DNA from: JADFXI01 sp963784135
GTDB lineage: Bacteria; Nitrospirota; Thermodesulfovibrionia; Thermodesulfovibrionales; Dissulfurispiraceae
Assembly: GCA_963784135.1 (NCBI GenBank)
Contig: CAWAQG010000003.1
Location: 124,001-188,000, forward strand
Direction: 5' to 3'
DNA length: 64,000 nt
The notes under the pieces are model-generated. The model saw only the letters and a program-made list of their open reading frames with translations, ran no database searches and was not told the DNA's origin. The position numbers were made by a program, and so were the translations under genes. Positions 1-8,317 of this stretch are shown here, piece by piece; position 1 is the stretch's first letter; every line of letters begins with the position of its first letter.

Positions 1-99
1 TGCAGGGGTAATGGGGTATGCTGCACTGACATCGGGATCCACCTGCCGCAAGGCCTCTGCGACAGACTCATTTCCTGTAACTGCAACAATCCGTGACAT
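1..99 (-). CDS. porA: Pyruvate/2-oxoacid:ferredoxin oxidoreductase alpha subunit, N-terminal fragment
   Basis: Only the first 33 codons lie in the window; the gene runs off the left edge. The reading frame starts MSRIVAVTGNESVAEAL and reaches AAYPITPA, the substrate/TPP-side motif (YPITP) at the N-terminus of PorA-type alpha subunits. The start codon shares one base with the porD stop (TAATG), so the two are translationally coupled. In the complete enzyme, alpha and beta subunits bind thiamine diphosphate and oxidise pyruvate (or another 2-oxoacid) to acetyl-CoA and CO2 with ferredoxin as acceptor. The specific 2-oxoacid is inferred from the gamma-delta-alpha gene order only. Confidence 0.85.
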   Translation of the reverse strand, partial: MSRIVAVTGNESVAEALRQVDPDVSAAYPITPA

Positions 100-392
100 T
101 ATTCCCCCTCCTCTTCCATGACGATCGCCTTTTTGCCCTTCTTACCGGGGCATTCGAGCGCGCATATACCGCATCCTTTGCAATAGTCGAAATTAAATGC
201 GCCTCTTTTTCCGTCCTTCGCGGTGATTGCCATATCCGGGCAATATGTCCAGCAGAACATGCACTGAATGCAATTTTCCTCAATCCATCTGGGTTTAAAA
301 GCCCTCCACGAACCGGTTTTAAACTTTTGAGCACTGCCGGCCTCGGTGACAACGGCGCCGGGATTCAGTTCCTTCCATCCTTTAAGTTTCAT
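99..392 (-). CDS. porD: Pyruvate:ferredoxin oxidoreductase delta subunit (2x[4Fe-4S] ferredoxin)
   Basis: This 97-residue protein has two ferredoxin-type clusters: CIQCMFCWTYCP near residue 41 and CKGCGICALECP near residue 71. Both are complete CxxCxxC...CP signatures, so it should carry two [4Fe-4S] clusters and pass electrons from the alpha/beta catalytic core to ferredoxin. The length matches PorD. It overlaps porG by an ATGA and porA by one base, forming a compact porG-porD-porA operon on the minus strand. The enzyme is cytoplasmic and typical of anaerobes using the acetyl-CoA node; a 2-ketoisovalerate-type paralogue cannot be excluded. Confidence 0.9.
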   Translation of the reverse strand: MKLKGWKELNPGAVVTEAGSAQKFKTGSWRAFKPRWIEENCIQCMFCWTYCPDMAITAKDGKRGAFNFDYCKGCGICALECPGKKGKKAIVMEEEGE

Positions 393-964
393 CCTTCCCT
401 GACCTCCCCGTAACCTCTCCTCACTGCTTCGAGGTTGCCATCTATAATTTTCTGTGAAAATTTCTTACCGAAACTCTTTTTTACATCCTCAAGTATCTGG
501 TCGAGGCCCACAACACCCGACACCTTTGCCAGCGCGCCGACCATCGCCGCATTCGGCATAGGCCTCTCGATGCAATCAATAGCGATCCTGGTCGCATCGA
601 CTGTAAATACTTTCTGTGACGGGCGGGCCTTCAATTTTTCCCTTATCAGCCCCGGCTCTTTGGAAGAGTTTACTATAATAATGGCGTTGTCAGGCGCACC
701 CTCGATGACATTTATTCCATCGAGCAATGTCGCATCCACAACAGCCACAATGTCAGGCTTCAGAACAGGACAGTGCATCCTCAACGGGTTCGAACTCACC
801 CTGTTGTACGCCCTCAATGGGGCGCCCGAACGCTCAGGGCCGTATTCAGGAAAAGCCTGGACATACCTGCCGCCGCTCAGGCATGCATCAGCAAAAACCT
901 TGGCAGCAGTAACAGTGCCCTGCCCTCCTCTTCCATGCCATCTGATTTCTACCATATCAGCCAT
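389..964 (-). CDS. porG: Pyruvate:ferredoxin oxidoreductase gamma subunit
   Basis: A 191-residue gamma subunit of the 2-oxoacid:acceptor oxidoreductase family. The N-terminal motif IRWHGRGGQGTVTAAK (residues 7-22) is the CoA-binding glycine-rich loop, followed by the conserved FPEYGPERSGAP at residues 39-50. The length is normal for a stand-alone gamma subunit. It is the first gene of the porG-porD-porA run and its stop overlaps the porD start. The product acts in the cytoplasm with PorABD in reversible oxidative decarboxylation of pyruvate. Confidence 0.9.
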   Translation of the reverse strand: MADMVEIRWHGRGGQGTVTAAKVFADACLSGGRYVQAFPEYGPERSGAPLRAYNRVSSNPLRMHCPVLKPDIVAVVDATLLDGINVIEGAPDNAIIIVNSSKEPGLIREKLKARPSQKVFTVDATRIAIDCIERPMPNAAMVGALAKVSGVVGLDQILEDVKKSFGKKFSQKIIDGNLEAVRRGYGEVREG

Positions 965-1116
965 TTCTATCCCTCCCGGTTATTTTTAGCTATGAAGAGC
1001 GCCAGTCAAATATTCTAACCAAAAATACTCTTATATTTCAACAAACCAAAAAGGTGATTAATAAATTTAATAACAATGCACTTACAGCGGCAGAAATATG
1101 GACAGCTTTCAGGCCG

Positions 1117-1860
1117 TTATGAAATGTGGCAAGCCAAACACAGGGCGCTTCCGGCATCACTCACGATAAGCAAGTCCTGATTACAACCGTGGACCGAATG
1201 ACAGGAAGCGCATGTCAGCAAGCCGCCGGAACCCAAAAAATCACTAATAGTTTCACCACCCGTGCCTGCAATTACCGTCGAAGGAGGGTTGAACTGAGTG
1301 GGGTTCGCGGCCTGGATCTGGATATAATTAAATCCATATGGGTGATTGGAAGTGGAGTATGGATAATTAGCGCTACCGGTGGCACTATCTGCTCCTGCAT
1401 CAATATATGCCGAACTGCTGGATGTAATATATTGCTCGGGACCAGTACCCTTTTGAGTTGGGTCTATCTGGTTGGGGCCGAACACATTTGTGGCGACACT
1501 TCCGTCATGGCAGCTTAAACATAAAAGAATTACATTCGTATACGTATTAGACTGTGTATTGGTATATTGGATTGTGGAAAAAGGCCGGTTCCAGAGAGGC
1601 ACGTAAATGCCTGCTGCGCCTGTTTGAGCCTGTGCCTGACTTACCGTTACAGAATTATGCGGCGTATGGCAATACACGCAAAGTCTGTCGAGCCCGGAAT
1701 GTTCGATGGAGTCACCAAAGGCCGCGGACCCCCCGCTGCTGCTCAAATCATGGGGGCCATTCTTCATGGAACAAAAATTATCACCCCTCGCCACAAAGGG
1801 GACCGCAACAATAGATAACACAGCTATAACAGCACAAACAGCCGGAAGAAAGAATTTCAC
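1117..1860 (-). CDS. Secreted tetrahaem cytochrome c, doubled-CXXCH type
   Basis: This 247-residue protein has an N-terminal signal segment of about 26 residues and four haem-c attachment motifs: CVYCH, CLSCH, CASCH and CLACH. The CVYCHTPHN context and the paired spacing of the last two motifs fit the doubled-CXXCH family of exported multihaem cytochromes. I take the GTG at 1860 because AAGGACTC sits just upstream and the signal peptide begins there. It is probably periplasmic and moves electrons between a quinol oxidase or reductase and an acceptor I cannot identify. No c-type maturation genes or partner oxidoreductase lie nearby, so it appears to be monocistronic. Confidence 0.85.
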   Translation of the reverse strand: MKFFLPAVCAVIAVLSIVAVPFVARGDNFCSMKNGPHDLSSSGGSAAFGDSIEHSGLDRLCVYCHTPHNSVTVSQAQAQTGAAGIYVPLWNRPFSTIQYTNTQSNTYTNVILLCLSCHDGSVATNVFGPNQIDPTQKGTGPEQYITSSSSAYIDAGADSATGSANYPYSTSNHPYGFNYIQIQAANPTQFNPPSTVIAGTGGETISDFLGSGGLLTCASCHSVHGCNQDLLIVSDAGSALCLACHIS

Positions 1861-2070
1861 CGAGTCCTTATAAAATCCATTTTAATAATTAACAAGAAAT
1901 AGTGCAGATAAAATTTATTGCAATATTTGTACCTCTCTCAGCCTAAGTCGCACATTTGCCTGCAACTTACTGATGAATTTTAACTTTTAAAGTCACGGAC
2001 TTTTTTGTTGTAGCCAAATAACCGATAGGCATAGTGATATCACCAAAAAGGTATTGATCATATATGCTGC

Positions 2071-2219
2071 AGATAAAGTGGGTGCGCGTCATGGTTGTGG
2101 GGCAGGCCAATATGTCATTCCCGCTTGTCGGGAATCGTCTTGAAAATAAAGAAAGATTCCGGACAAGCCGGAATGACAAAATTACAAACCCACAATCATG
2201 ACGCACACCCAGATAAAGT
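2071..2219. mobile_element. MITE-like palindromic element (2080-2210) with 9-bp target duplication
   Basis: Positions 2080-2101 and 2189-2210 form 22-bp terminal inverted repeats with two mismatches (GGGTG-Y-GCGTCATG-R-TTGTGGG). A second, inner pair of 24-nt inverted repeats lies at 2113-2136 and 2155-2178, also with two mismatches. The whole 131-bp element is flanked by identical 9-bp direct repeats AGATAAAGT at 2071-2079 and 2211-2219, which is what a transposase-generated target duplication looks like. No gene is encoded; open frames across it are palindrome shadows. It fills the 425-bp gap between the cytochrome gene and the AttH-like gene. Confidence 0.8.
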
Positions 2220-2285
2220 TGCTTGCTCCTCCATAAGCATAAGGCTATACTATTATAAAAAACACGGCTGCGGATATTAATAATA

Positions 2286-3378
2286 ATGGGAAAATTCCAC
2301 CTCCTGACATTTCTGTTCTTTATGATTGTGTTATCCAGCGCTTCTGCCGGGGAGTATCTTGACATTGCCCCCGGCAATACCCCGGAGCTTCCCGCAGCCT
2401 TCTATTACAGGAAGGAATACAAGATCCAATGGTGGTACTTTACCGGCCATCTTTATGACGACAGGGGAAGAGAGTTCGGGTATGAGCTTACTTTTTTCGT
2501 CTTTGGAATCCAGAAAAGACATTACCGGTCGCAATTCGGGGTGGACAATATCTATGTCTCGCATTTCGCTGTCTCGGACCCTGAGTATAATAAATTCTAT
2601 TTCACCGACGCCGCTGATGCCGGTGCATTCGGTCTCGCCGGCGCAAGCGGCAATATCCTCAAAGTCCGGGTGGACAATGCCTCGCTTCAGGGGTCTCCGC
2701 GGCAAATGCATATCAGGGCTTCCGGCAATGCGGGGTCCCCGGAAAGTCAGACGACTTTTCGGGGTGTGAATACAGCACTCAATCTCGTACTGTCGCCGGA
2801 GAAACCGGTCGTCCTGAACGGAGAGCATGGATACTCCAGGAAATCCTCATTATCGCCCTATCAGGCATCCTTTTATTTCTCATATACACGCCTTAAAACA
2901 GAAGGGACTTTAACAGTGGGCGGTACCGCCTTCCCGGTGAGAGGGCAGAGCTGGTTTGACAGGGAAATTTCATCACGGGGTTTGGCTGAGAATCAGCTGG
3001 GCTGGGACTGGTTCTCAATACAGCTCAAGGACCGGCGGGAAATAATGCTGTATCTTTTAAGAAACAAGGACGGTTCTATCGGTCCCTTTTCATCAGGCAC
3101 ATTTGTCTATGATAGCGGCCGATACAGACACCTTGAAAAGGACGATTTCAGCGTTACTGTCTTAAGCTAGTATCGTTCCGGAAAAACAGGGGCGCGCTAC
3201 CCTGCGCAGTGGGAAATAAGAATACCATCAGAGGAAGTGGCCCTGAAGATAACGCCGCTTATGGAGGACCAGGAATGTATTGCCGACGCCACGACAGGCA
3301 ACCGATACTGGGAAGGGACGTGTCGAGTGCAGGGCACATGCGGAAGGAAGGGCCTATGTTGAACTCACAGGATATTGA
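2286..3378 (+). pseudogene. Broken AttH/CrtC-type lipocalin-like hydratase gene
   Basis: The frame from 2286 starts with a signal peptide (about 21 residues) and then reads as a CrtC/AttH lipocalin-like protein, for example YKIQWWYFTGHLYDDRGREFG and WFDREISSRGLAENQLGWDW. It hits an in-frame TAG at 3168-3170 after 294 residues. Beyond the TAG the same frame keeps reading as the family C-terminus (KTGARYPAQWEIRIPS, then TGNRYWEGTCRVQG). The last block, AYVELTGY followed by TGA at 3376-3378, is only legible in the +1 frame, so there is also an indel around 3320-3350. Intact relatives have about 350-370 residues. The ABC ATPase gene starts 4 nt after the reconstructed stop, as expected for the AttH-ABC operons of Gram-negative bacteria. 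Confidence 0.8.
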
Positions 3379-3381
3379 ACG

Positions 3382-4026
3382 ATGATAAAACTTGAGAATG
3401 TTGAAAAAAGTTATGACGGCACAAGGGTACTAAAAGAGATCAATCTTGAAATAGAAACAGGTGATTTTATCTCAATAATGGGGAGTTCCGGCTCCGGCAA
3501 ATCAACACTGCTGAACCTCATCGGGGCCATGGATTTGCCCGAACACGGGAGCATCACCGTTGACGGGGAAAATATAGTTTCCTATAGCGATGAGCAGCTC
3601 ACACTGTACCGGAGGAAAAAAACAGGTTACATATTCCAGTTTTTCAATCTGTTTCCGAATATCACGGTCTTTGAAAATATACAGGTTCCTCTGCTCTTAA
3701 ACGGCATAGGTGATGACCGCAGCGTAACTGAATACATGAAGCTTGTCGGCCTTGAGGGGAAGGGACGCGATTATCCCTATCAGCTCTCGGGCGGGCAGCA
3801 GCAGCGGGTGGCCATTGCACGGGCGCTTATACACAAGCCCGACATTATCCTTGCGGATGAACCGACGGGAAGTCTGGACAGCATGAACAGCCGGTCAATA
3901 ATGGAACTCATCACCCGGCTGACTGAAGAAATGAAGAAAACAGTCATTCTGGTCACCCATGAAAACACCATTGCACAGTACGCCCGGCGCCACGTCACTA
4001 TCCGTGATGGGGTACTGTCCAAATGA
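3382..4026 (+). CDS. ABC transporter ATP-binding protein (LolD/MacB type)
   Basis: A 214-residue ATPase with all canonical motifs: Walker A GSSGSGKST (residues 34-42), Q-loop in FQFFNLFPN, signature LSGGQQQRVAIAR, Walker B IILADEPTGSLD and the H-loop VTHE. Sequence style and length match the LolD/MacB/FtsE branch that powers extracytoplasmic lipoprotein or envelope transport rather than small-solute import. Its stop overlaps the permease start by ATGA, so the two products are made together. With the AttH-like protein upstream it forms an AttH-ABC-type envelope system; the substrate is unknown. Confidence 0.9.
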   Translation: MIKLENVEKSYDGTRVLKEINLEIETGDFISIMGSSGSGKSTLLNLIGAMDLPEHGSITVDGENIVSYSDEQLTLYRRKKTGYIFQFFNLFPNITVFENIQVPLLLNGIGDDRSVTEYMKLVGLEGKGRDYPYQLSGGQQQRVAIARALIHKPDIILADEPTGSLDSMNSRSIMELITRLTEEMKKTVILVTHENTIAQYARRHVTIRDGVLSK

Positions 4027-6548
4027 ATTTCCTTAAACTGGCCGGCCTTTTCGTGTCAAGAAGCATCAGGGAGGAAAAGTTTCTGACGCTTCTCTCGGTT
4101 ATCGGAGTTGCCCTCGGCATAGGGCTTTTTATCGGAGTGAAAGTCGCGTCGGACCGGGCAATATCTTCTTTTGAATCGGACATTAAAGGACTGAATAGCG
4201 GCGCCAACTATGAGATATCCGATACCTCCGGCATAGATTTCAAGGATAGTATATACCCGGTAGTAGCTGCTGCTGAAATAAACAGTTTCCCTGTCCTGAA
4301 GGCAGCCGGGTATCTGCCCGGACTTAAGGACACAATAGATATTAACGGTATTTATACGGCAAAGAGTATGGGGCGCTTTCGCGGAGTAAACACCGGCCCG
4401 CATGATATGGAAAGCTTTTACAAAACGCTTAACGGCATCCTGGTAACAAATGATTTTGCGGTCCGGCATGCAATCAAAAAAGACGATACGCTCAGGGCCT
4501 TCGTGTACGACCGGGAATACACGCTGAAAATTGCCGGTATAATTGACAGCAGCTTCCTGCCGTCAAATACCGGGATCATGGATATCGGAAACTTTCAGGA
4601 ATATTTCGGCAGGGTCGGTTTCCTGTCGAGGATCGATCTCTCTACGGATGACAAAACCGCCGGCAGCATACAAAAAATACTCCCCTTATCTCTTTCAATA
4701 GAAAAAAAGAAACTGCTTATGGAAAACAGGAAATCCCTGCTCGCTTCTTTCAGATACAACCTCCAGTTCGTAAGCCTCATCGCCATCCTGGTGGGGGTCT
4801 TTCTCCTGTACAACACCATTTTTATATCTGTTGTAAAAAAGAGGACCGAAATAGGCATCCTGCGCGCATTGGGGGCCGATAAAAAAACCGTTGTCATGCT
4901 CTTTGTCCTGCACGGCGCTCTGCTCGGAATTGTCGGCTCTCTGTTCGGTCTGCTTTTGGGGCAATGCGCCGCCTATTTTTCCGTTATTGCTGTTACAAAA
5001 ACCATATCATCCATGTACGGCGCTATCTCTATAACAGATTTTTTTATCGGGAGAGACGATGTTGCCGGCGCCCTTATACTCGGCCTCTGCATCTCGTTAC
5101 TGGCGTCAGCGGTCCCATCATTCGAAGCCGCGAGAATAAGGCCTAATGAGAGCGCAAAGGCAGGCACATTCGAAGCCCGCTATAAAAGCCGCAGGAAGCT
5201 TTATCCCATCGCCGGCGTCATCCTTATCATTATGGGACTTGCCGGAGCGTACATAGATTACAGCGCAATGCCCTTTTCCTTTCCCGCCCTTGCCTACGCG
5301 GGGATATTGCTCATCCTGCTGGGTTTTACGCTCATAGCACCCCTTTATTTTTCGGCCATATTGAAAATGCTTAAAAAGCCTGCCGCTGTATTTGGCGTGA
5401 CAGCCACGCTCGCATGGGGAGACATGAGAGGAAGCACATACCGTTTTTCCGTTGCCCTGATGAGCGTTGCCATAAGCACGTCTCTGATCATCTCCCTGCT
5501 TATTCTTATCTTCTCTTTCAGAAATTCCCTGAAATTGTGGATTTCACAAAACATCGCCGCCGACATCTATATAAAACCCATCTCCTGCGCCTCCAACTTC
5601 TGTTTTTTCCCCTTATCGGACGACATAAGCGCTATTGTTAAAAGCTTCCCTGAAGTGAAGGGGGTAGACCGTTTCAGAACACTGCATCTGGATTTTCACG
5701 GCAGAAAAATTGTCGCCGGTTTTGGGGACATCGCTGCCGAGATGCTATACGCTCCCCGCCATGATGCCGGCGACATCGAAAGGCGTGATGAGGAACTGCT
5801 GCGCGGCAGGCAGGTTTCCATATCCAATTATTTAAGCATCAAGTATCGGTTGAAGCCCGGTGACAGTATTGAATTACACACCCCCGGCGGCATCAGGAGC
5901 TTTAGAATATACTCGACGTTCAGCAGTTATTCGACTGCATCGGGTTTTATTTATCTCGACAGAAAGTGGCTGAAAAAATACTGGGGCCTCGATGACGCCA
6001 CACAAATAGCAGTGTATCTTAACAAAGGAGCGGATGTAGACAACTTTGCGGCAAAACTCAGGTACGCGCTGTCCCAACGCTATTCGGTGGATGTGATGAA
6101 TAACCGCGAACTCAGGGAAAGGGTGCTTGCAATCTTCAATAAAAGCTTTGCCATAACGTATGCTATAGAGCTGATATCGATAATAGTTTCGCTCATAGGG
6201 GTGGTAAATACCCTGCTCGCCCTCGTGCTCGAAAGGAAAAGGGAAATCAGCATTATCAGATACCTGGGCGGCAGCTGGAAGCAGATTGAGAACATGCTGG
6301 TCCTTTCAGCAGCGGTGGTAGGCATTTCCGGTATAGCTATGGGAGCGCTCATTGGTCCGATAATGAGCAGTATTTTCATTCAGGTAATCAATAAAATTTC
6401 TTTTGGCTGGGAGATACACTTCAACATTCCCGCCCTTTATCTGACCGCCGTTATTCTAATGCTTTTCCTCAGCACCCTCGCAGCCGGACTAATACCGGGA
6501 AGAGTTGCCCGCAGAATCGATCCCAAAAGGTTCATAAGTTTCGAGTAG
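4023..6548 (+). CDS. FtsX-like ABC transporter permease (two FtsX domains)
   Basis: A large 841-residue permease with an N-terminal membrane segment (VIGVALGIGLFIGVKVAS), a MacB-like periplasmic domain, and two FtsX-type three-helix bundles. The first FtsX region has the conserved VVKKRTEIGILRALGA near residue 270, and the second has LERKREISIIRYLGGS near residue 735. This duplicated-FtsX plan matches the permeases linked to AttH/CrtC-like proteins. It pairs with the ATPase upstream (ATGA overlap). Its 3' end overlaps the convergent methyltransferase gene by 17 bp. The partner lipocalin-like gene appears inactivated, so transporter function without it is uncertain. Confidence 0.88.
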   Translation: MNFLKLAGLFVSRSIREEKFLTLLSVIGVALGIGLFIGVKVASDRAISSFESDIKGLNSGANYEISDTSGIDFKDSIYPVVAAAEINSFPVLKAAGYLPGLKDTIDINGIYTAKSMGRFRGVNTGPHDMESFYKTLNGILVTNDFAVRHAIKKDDTLRAFVYDREYTLKIAGIIDSSFLPSNTGIMDIGNFQEYFGRVGFLSRIDLSTDDKTAGSIQKILPLSLSIEKKKLLMENRKSLLASFRYNLQFVSLIAILVGVFLLYNTIFISVVKKRTEIGILRALGADKKTVVMLFVLHGALLGIVGSLFGLLLGQCAAYFSVIAVTKTISSMYGAISITDFFIGRDDVAGALILGLCISLLASAVPSFEAARIRPNESAKAGTFEARYKSRRKLYPIAGVILIIMGLAGAYIDYSAMPFSFPALAYAGILLILLGFTLIAPLYFSAILKMLKKPAAVFGVTATLAWGDMRGSTYRFSVALMSVAISTSLIISLLILIFSFRNSLKLWISQNIAADIYIKPISCASNFCFFPLSDDISAIVKSFPEVKGVDRFRTLHLDFHGRKIVAGFGDIAAEMLYAPRHDAGDIERRDEELLRGRQVSISNYLSIKYRLKPGDSIELHTPGGIRSFRIYSTFSSYSTASGFIYLDRKWLKKYWGLDDATQIAVYLNKGADVDNFAAKLRYALSQRYSVDVMNNRELRERVLAIFNKSFAITYAIELISIIVSLIGVVNTLLALVLERKREISIIRYLGGSWKQIENMLVLSAAVVGISGIAMGALIGPIMSSIFIQVINKISFGWEIHFNIPALYLTAVILMLFLSTLAAGLIPGRVARRIDPKRFISFE

Positions 6549-7230
6549 CGGATGAATTGGAAAATACCATGAAATCCCATCCCCAGGAATAAAAATCCAT
6601 CAATTTTGTAAAATTTCCACTTTTCTCAATAATACTCGCATGCACGGCATTACGGTAAATAATCAAAATTCCCCTGTTTCGTCTCTGAAGAGATACCGTA
6701 ATATTATTTAAAGCTTGTTTTAATACATACTCATCAAACGGGTTGAACAGATAAAAAACATCTTCATCGTCATTAAGGCCATAATCAATGACATCTGACC
6801 TGACGATAATAAAATCGGTCCCGGCTTTTGTTTTTTCCTTGTAATTAGAACAGTTGTTAATAGCTATGTCACATAATACAGGCGAAATCTCGATCCCCCT
6901 CGCTTCTTTAAAACCTAAATCAGAAGCTACCAATAGAACTATCCCTTTGCCGCAACCCAGGTCAACAAAAACCTTACCCGGCGGAATATTTAATTCCTTT
7001 AACAGCTTTCGCAATGGAAGTGTGCAGGTTGGTTGATACATTTTGGCTCTTTTCTTCTTATTACCGGCAATTTTCAAGTCGTCCACTTCTACCCAGGAAA
7101 ATGTATCTGTCCCGTATTTAAGATCAAATAAATAGTCGAAGAAGGAAGACAGAACACGTTTAGTTGTGCATATGAACCCATCTTTATTCAGTATGCTAAA
7201 ACGTATCATCAATTTAACAATGGTTTTCAT
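6532..7230 (-). CDS. Class I SAM-dependent methyltransferase, substrate unknown
   Basis: This 232-residue protein contains the SAM-binding loop VFVDLGCGKGIVLL (about residues 88-101), the acidic end of strand 2 (ARGIEIS) and a motif IV-like FYLFNPFDE. These place it in the Rossmann-fold class I methyltransferases, close to the group acting on small molecules or proteins with an NPF motif. The N-terminal 60 residues are not recognisable. It ends 17 bp inside the convergent permease gene. Nothing nearby indicates the substrate. The start at 7230 is plausible, but a downstream start is possible. Confidence 0.75.
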   Translation of the reverse strand: MKTIVKLMIRFSILNKDGFICTTKRVLSSFFDYLFDLKYGTDTFSWVEVDDLKIAGNKKKRAKMYQPTCTLPLRKLLKELNIPPGKVFVDLGCGKGIVLLVASDLGFKEARGIEISPVLCDIAINNCSNYKEKTKAGTDFIIVRSDVIDYGLNDDEDVFYLFNPFDEYVLKQALNNITVSLQRRNRGILIIYRNAVHASIIEKSGNFTKLMDFYSWGWDFMVFSNSSATRNL

Positions 7231-7245
7231 ATTATCCCAAATAAT

Positions 7246-7641
7246 TCACAGAACTGCAAAGAGAGGACATCCCTTTAAAGCCCGGCCAAACGTATACGTT
7301 ATGTCGCATCCCTTATCCTGATTGAATCTGCCGATAAGGTAGTCTGCAATATCTCCGTCTCCCGCTTTGTAATCATGGATAGCCTGCCGCACAATATCTT
7401 TATTTTCGATCTCGAACTGCTTTGTTATAAGCAGCTTATCAAGGACATCGCCGATTTCATTCTTTTCATAATCATATGCCGATTCCAAAACCCAGACAAG
7501 CTCGCAAAGAACAATGCTGCTTATGAAACAGCTTTTTCCTGATGCAGCTATTACCCGGATGCAGGCGGACGCCTTTTGCGCCTGTTTTTCATCGTCCCCC
7601 ACAAGGTAACGTACAAGGACATTCGTATCAAGGCCGCTCAT
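7246..7641 (-). CDS. vapC: VapC-type PIN-domain ribonuclease toxin
   Basis: A 131-residue PIN-domain protein that begins GLDTNVLVRYLVGDD, with Asp5 and Glu47 (LCELVWVLE) as the first two metal ligands and the GDGDIADYLI block (Asp97/Asp100) as the third. The usual final TFD motif reads TFG here (Thr117-Phe118-Gly119), so the fourth acidic ligand is missing. Family members are Mg2+-dependent endoribonucleases that cut tRNA or rRNA and arrest growth. The start overlaps the vapB stop by ATGA, giving the antitoxin-first operon order. Reduced or absent activity is possible because of the substitution. Confidence 0.85.
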   Translation of the reverse strand: MSGLDTNVLVRYLVGDDEKQAQKASACIRVIAASGKSCFISSIVLCELVWVLESAYDYEKNEIGDVLDKLLITKQFEIENKDIVRQAIHDYKAGDGDIADYLIGRFNQDKGCDITYTFGRALKGCPLFAVL

Positions 7642-7889
7642 GACGCTTTCTTACCTTTGAAGCGTTTCCTTATCGCATCTTTCATTTCCCCGGTTGAGAC
7701 AGCCTTCATGCCCGGCCTGTGGAGTATGCCTTTGAGTTCCCTGATATCAAGAGTTGACGGCTCAAGCAAAACCCTTCCGTTATCTTCGATAACGAAATCG
7801 ACCTTATCACCCGGTTTAAGATGCAGATGCTCTCTTATTTTTTTGGGAATGGTGGTTTGTCCCTTGGAAGTAACCAAAGAGATGGCCAT
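7638..7889 (-). CDS. vapB: VapB antitoxin, AbrB/SpoVT fold
   Basis: An 83-residue protein whose first 50 residues are a swapped-hairpin AbrB/MazE domain: VTSKGQTTIPKKIREHL, then LKPGDKVDFVIEDNGRVLLEP. The basic C-terminal tail (about residues 52-83) is the usual flexible toxin-binding segment. It should bind DNA as a dimer, repress its own operon and neutralise the PIN toxin encoded 4 bp downstream. AAGGAGG lies 6-8 nt before the ATG, within the palindromic operator described separately, so autoregulation at this site is likely. Confidence 0.88.
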   Translation of the reverse strand: MAISLVTSKGQTTIPKKIREHLHLKPGDKVDFVIEDNGRVLLEPSTLDIRELKGILHRPGMKAVSTGEMKDAIRKRFKGKKAS

Positions 7890-7897
7890 TTTTACCT

Positions 7898-7933
7898 CCT
7901 TACTATAAACTAATTCCTTACTTTATAGTAAGG
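7898..7933. promoter_or_regulatory. Perfect 12-bp inverted repeat, likely VapB operator
   Basis: CCTTACTATAAA at 7898-7909 and TTTATAGTAAGG at 7922-7933 are perfectly complementary, with a 12-nt spacer. A nested CCTTACT/AGTAAGG pair occupies 7916-7933. The left arm overlaps the vapB ribosome binding site and the AT-rich sequence could serve as a -10 region for the minus strand. Autorepression by the VapB-VapC complex at palindromes in this position is typical of the family. Binding here is inferred. Confidence 0.65.
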
Positions 7934-8317
7934 ATTATCGCGGAAATTGTCAATGGGGAAATAGGGACAAAATACCAGAATTTGCATATTAGTCAGATCA
8001 AGCTCGACCTCCCCCATAATTGATTACTGATAATAAGTTGCACTATTTTCATTTTTTTGAACAGGGCGGATTCCAGGAAGGAGTTCCCCATTACAGTCGC
8101 TTATGGTAATATGTTAAAAAAAGGGCCTCTCGATGGATTCTTGAAATCTGGAATGAGCAATTGATATAGCTGCAAGGAACATCAAGACTTGCTGTTAGAT
8201 GGATTGTTTGCGGCATAAGGACTGCATTGGGGGCATACTCAAGCCAGATTAACCATGTGCTTCATCTGGCGGCTATGCAGCTTACTCACAGCTTAAAATA
8301 CTGCAAGGAGTCGAACA
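7934..8317. other. 384-bp intergenic region, no gene seen
   Basis: I see no coding frame with family character on either strand between the VapBC operator and the hypothetical gene at 8318. The only clear signal is GCAAGGAGTCGAACA just before 8318, a good ribosome binding site for that gene. Several in-frame stops in the region suggest decayed or plain spacer sequence. Confidence 0.5.

Noticed and set aside
1967..2377. Open frame of 136 codons on the minus strand
   Set aside because: It runs through the MITE-like palindrome and overlaps the start of the AttH-like gene; composition looks non-coding.
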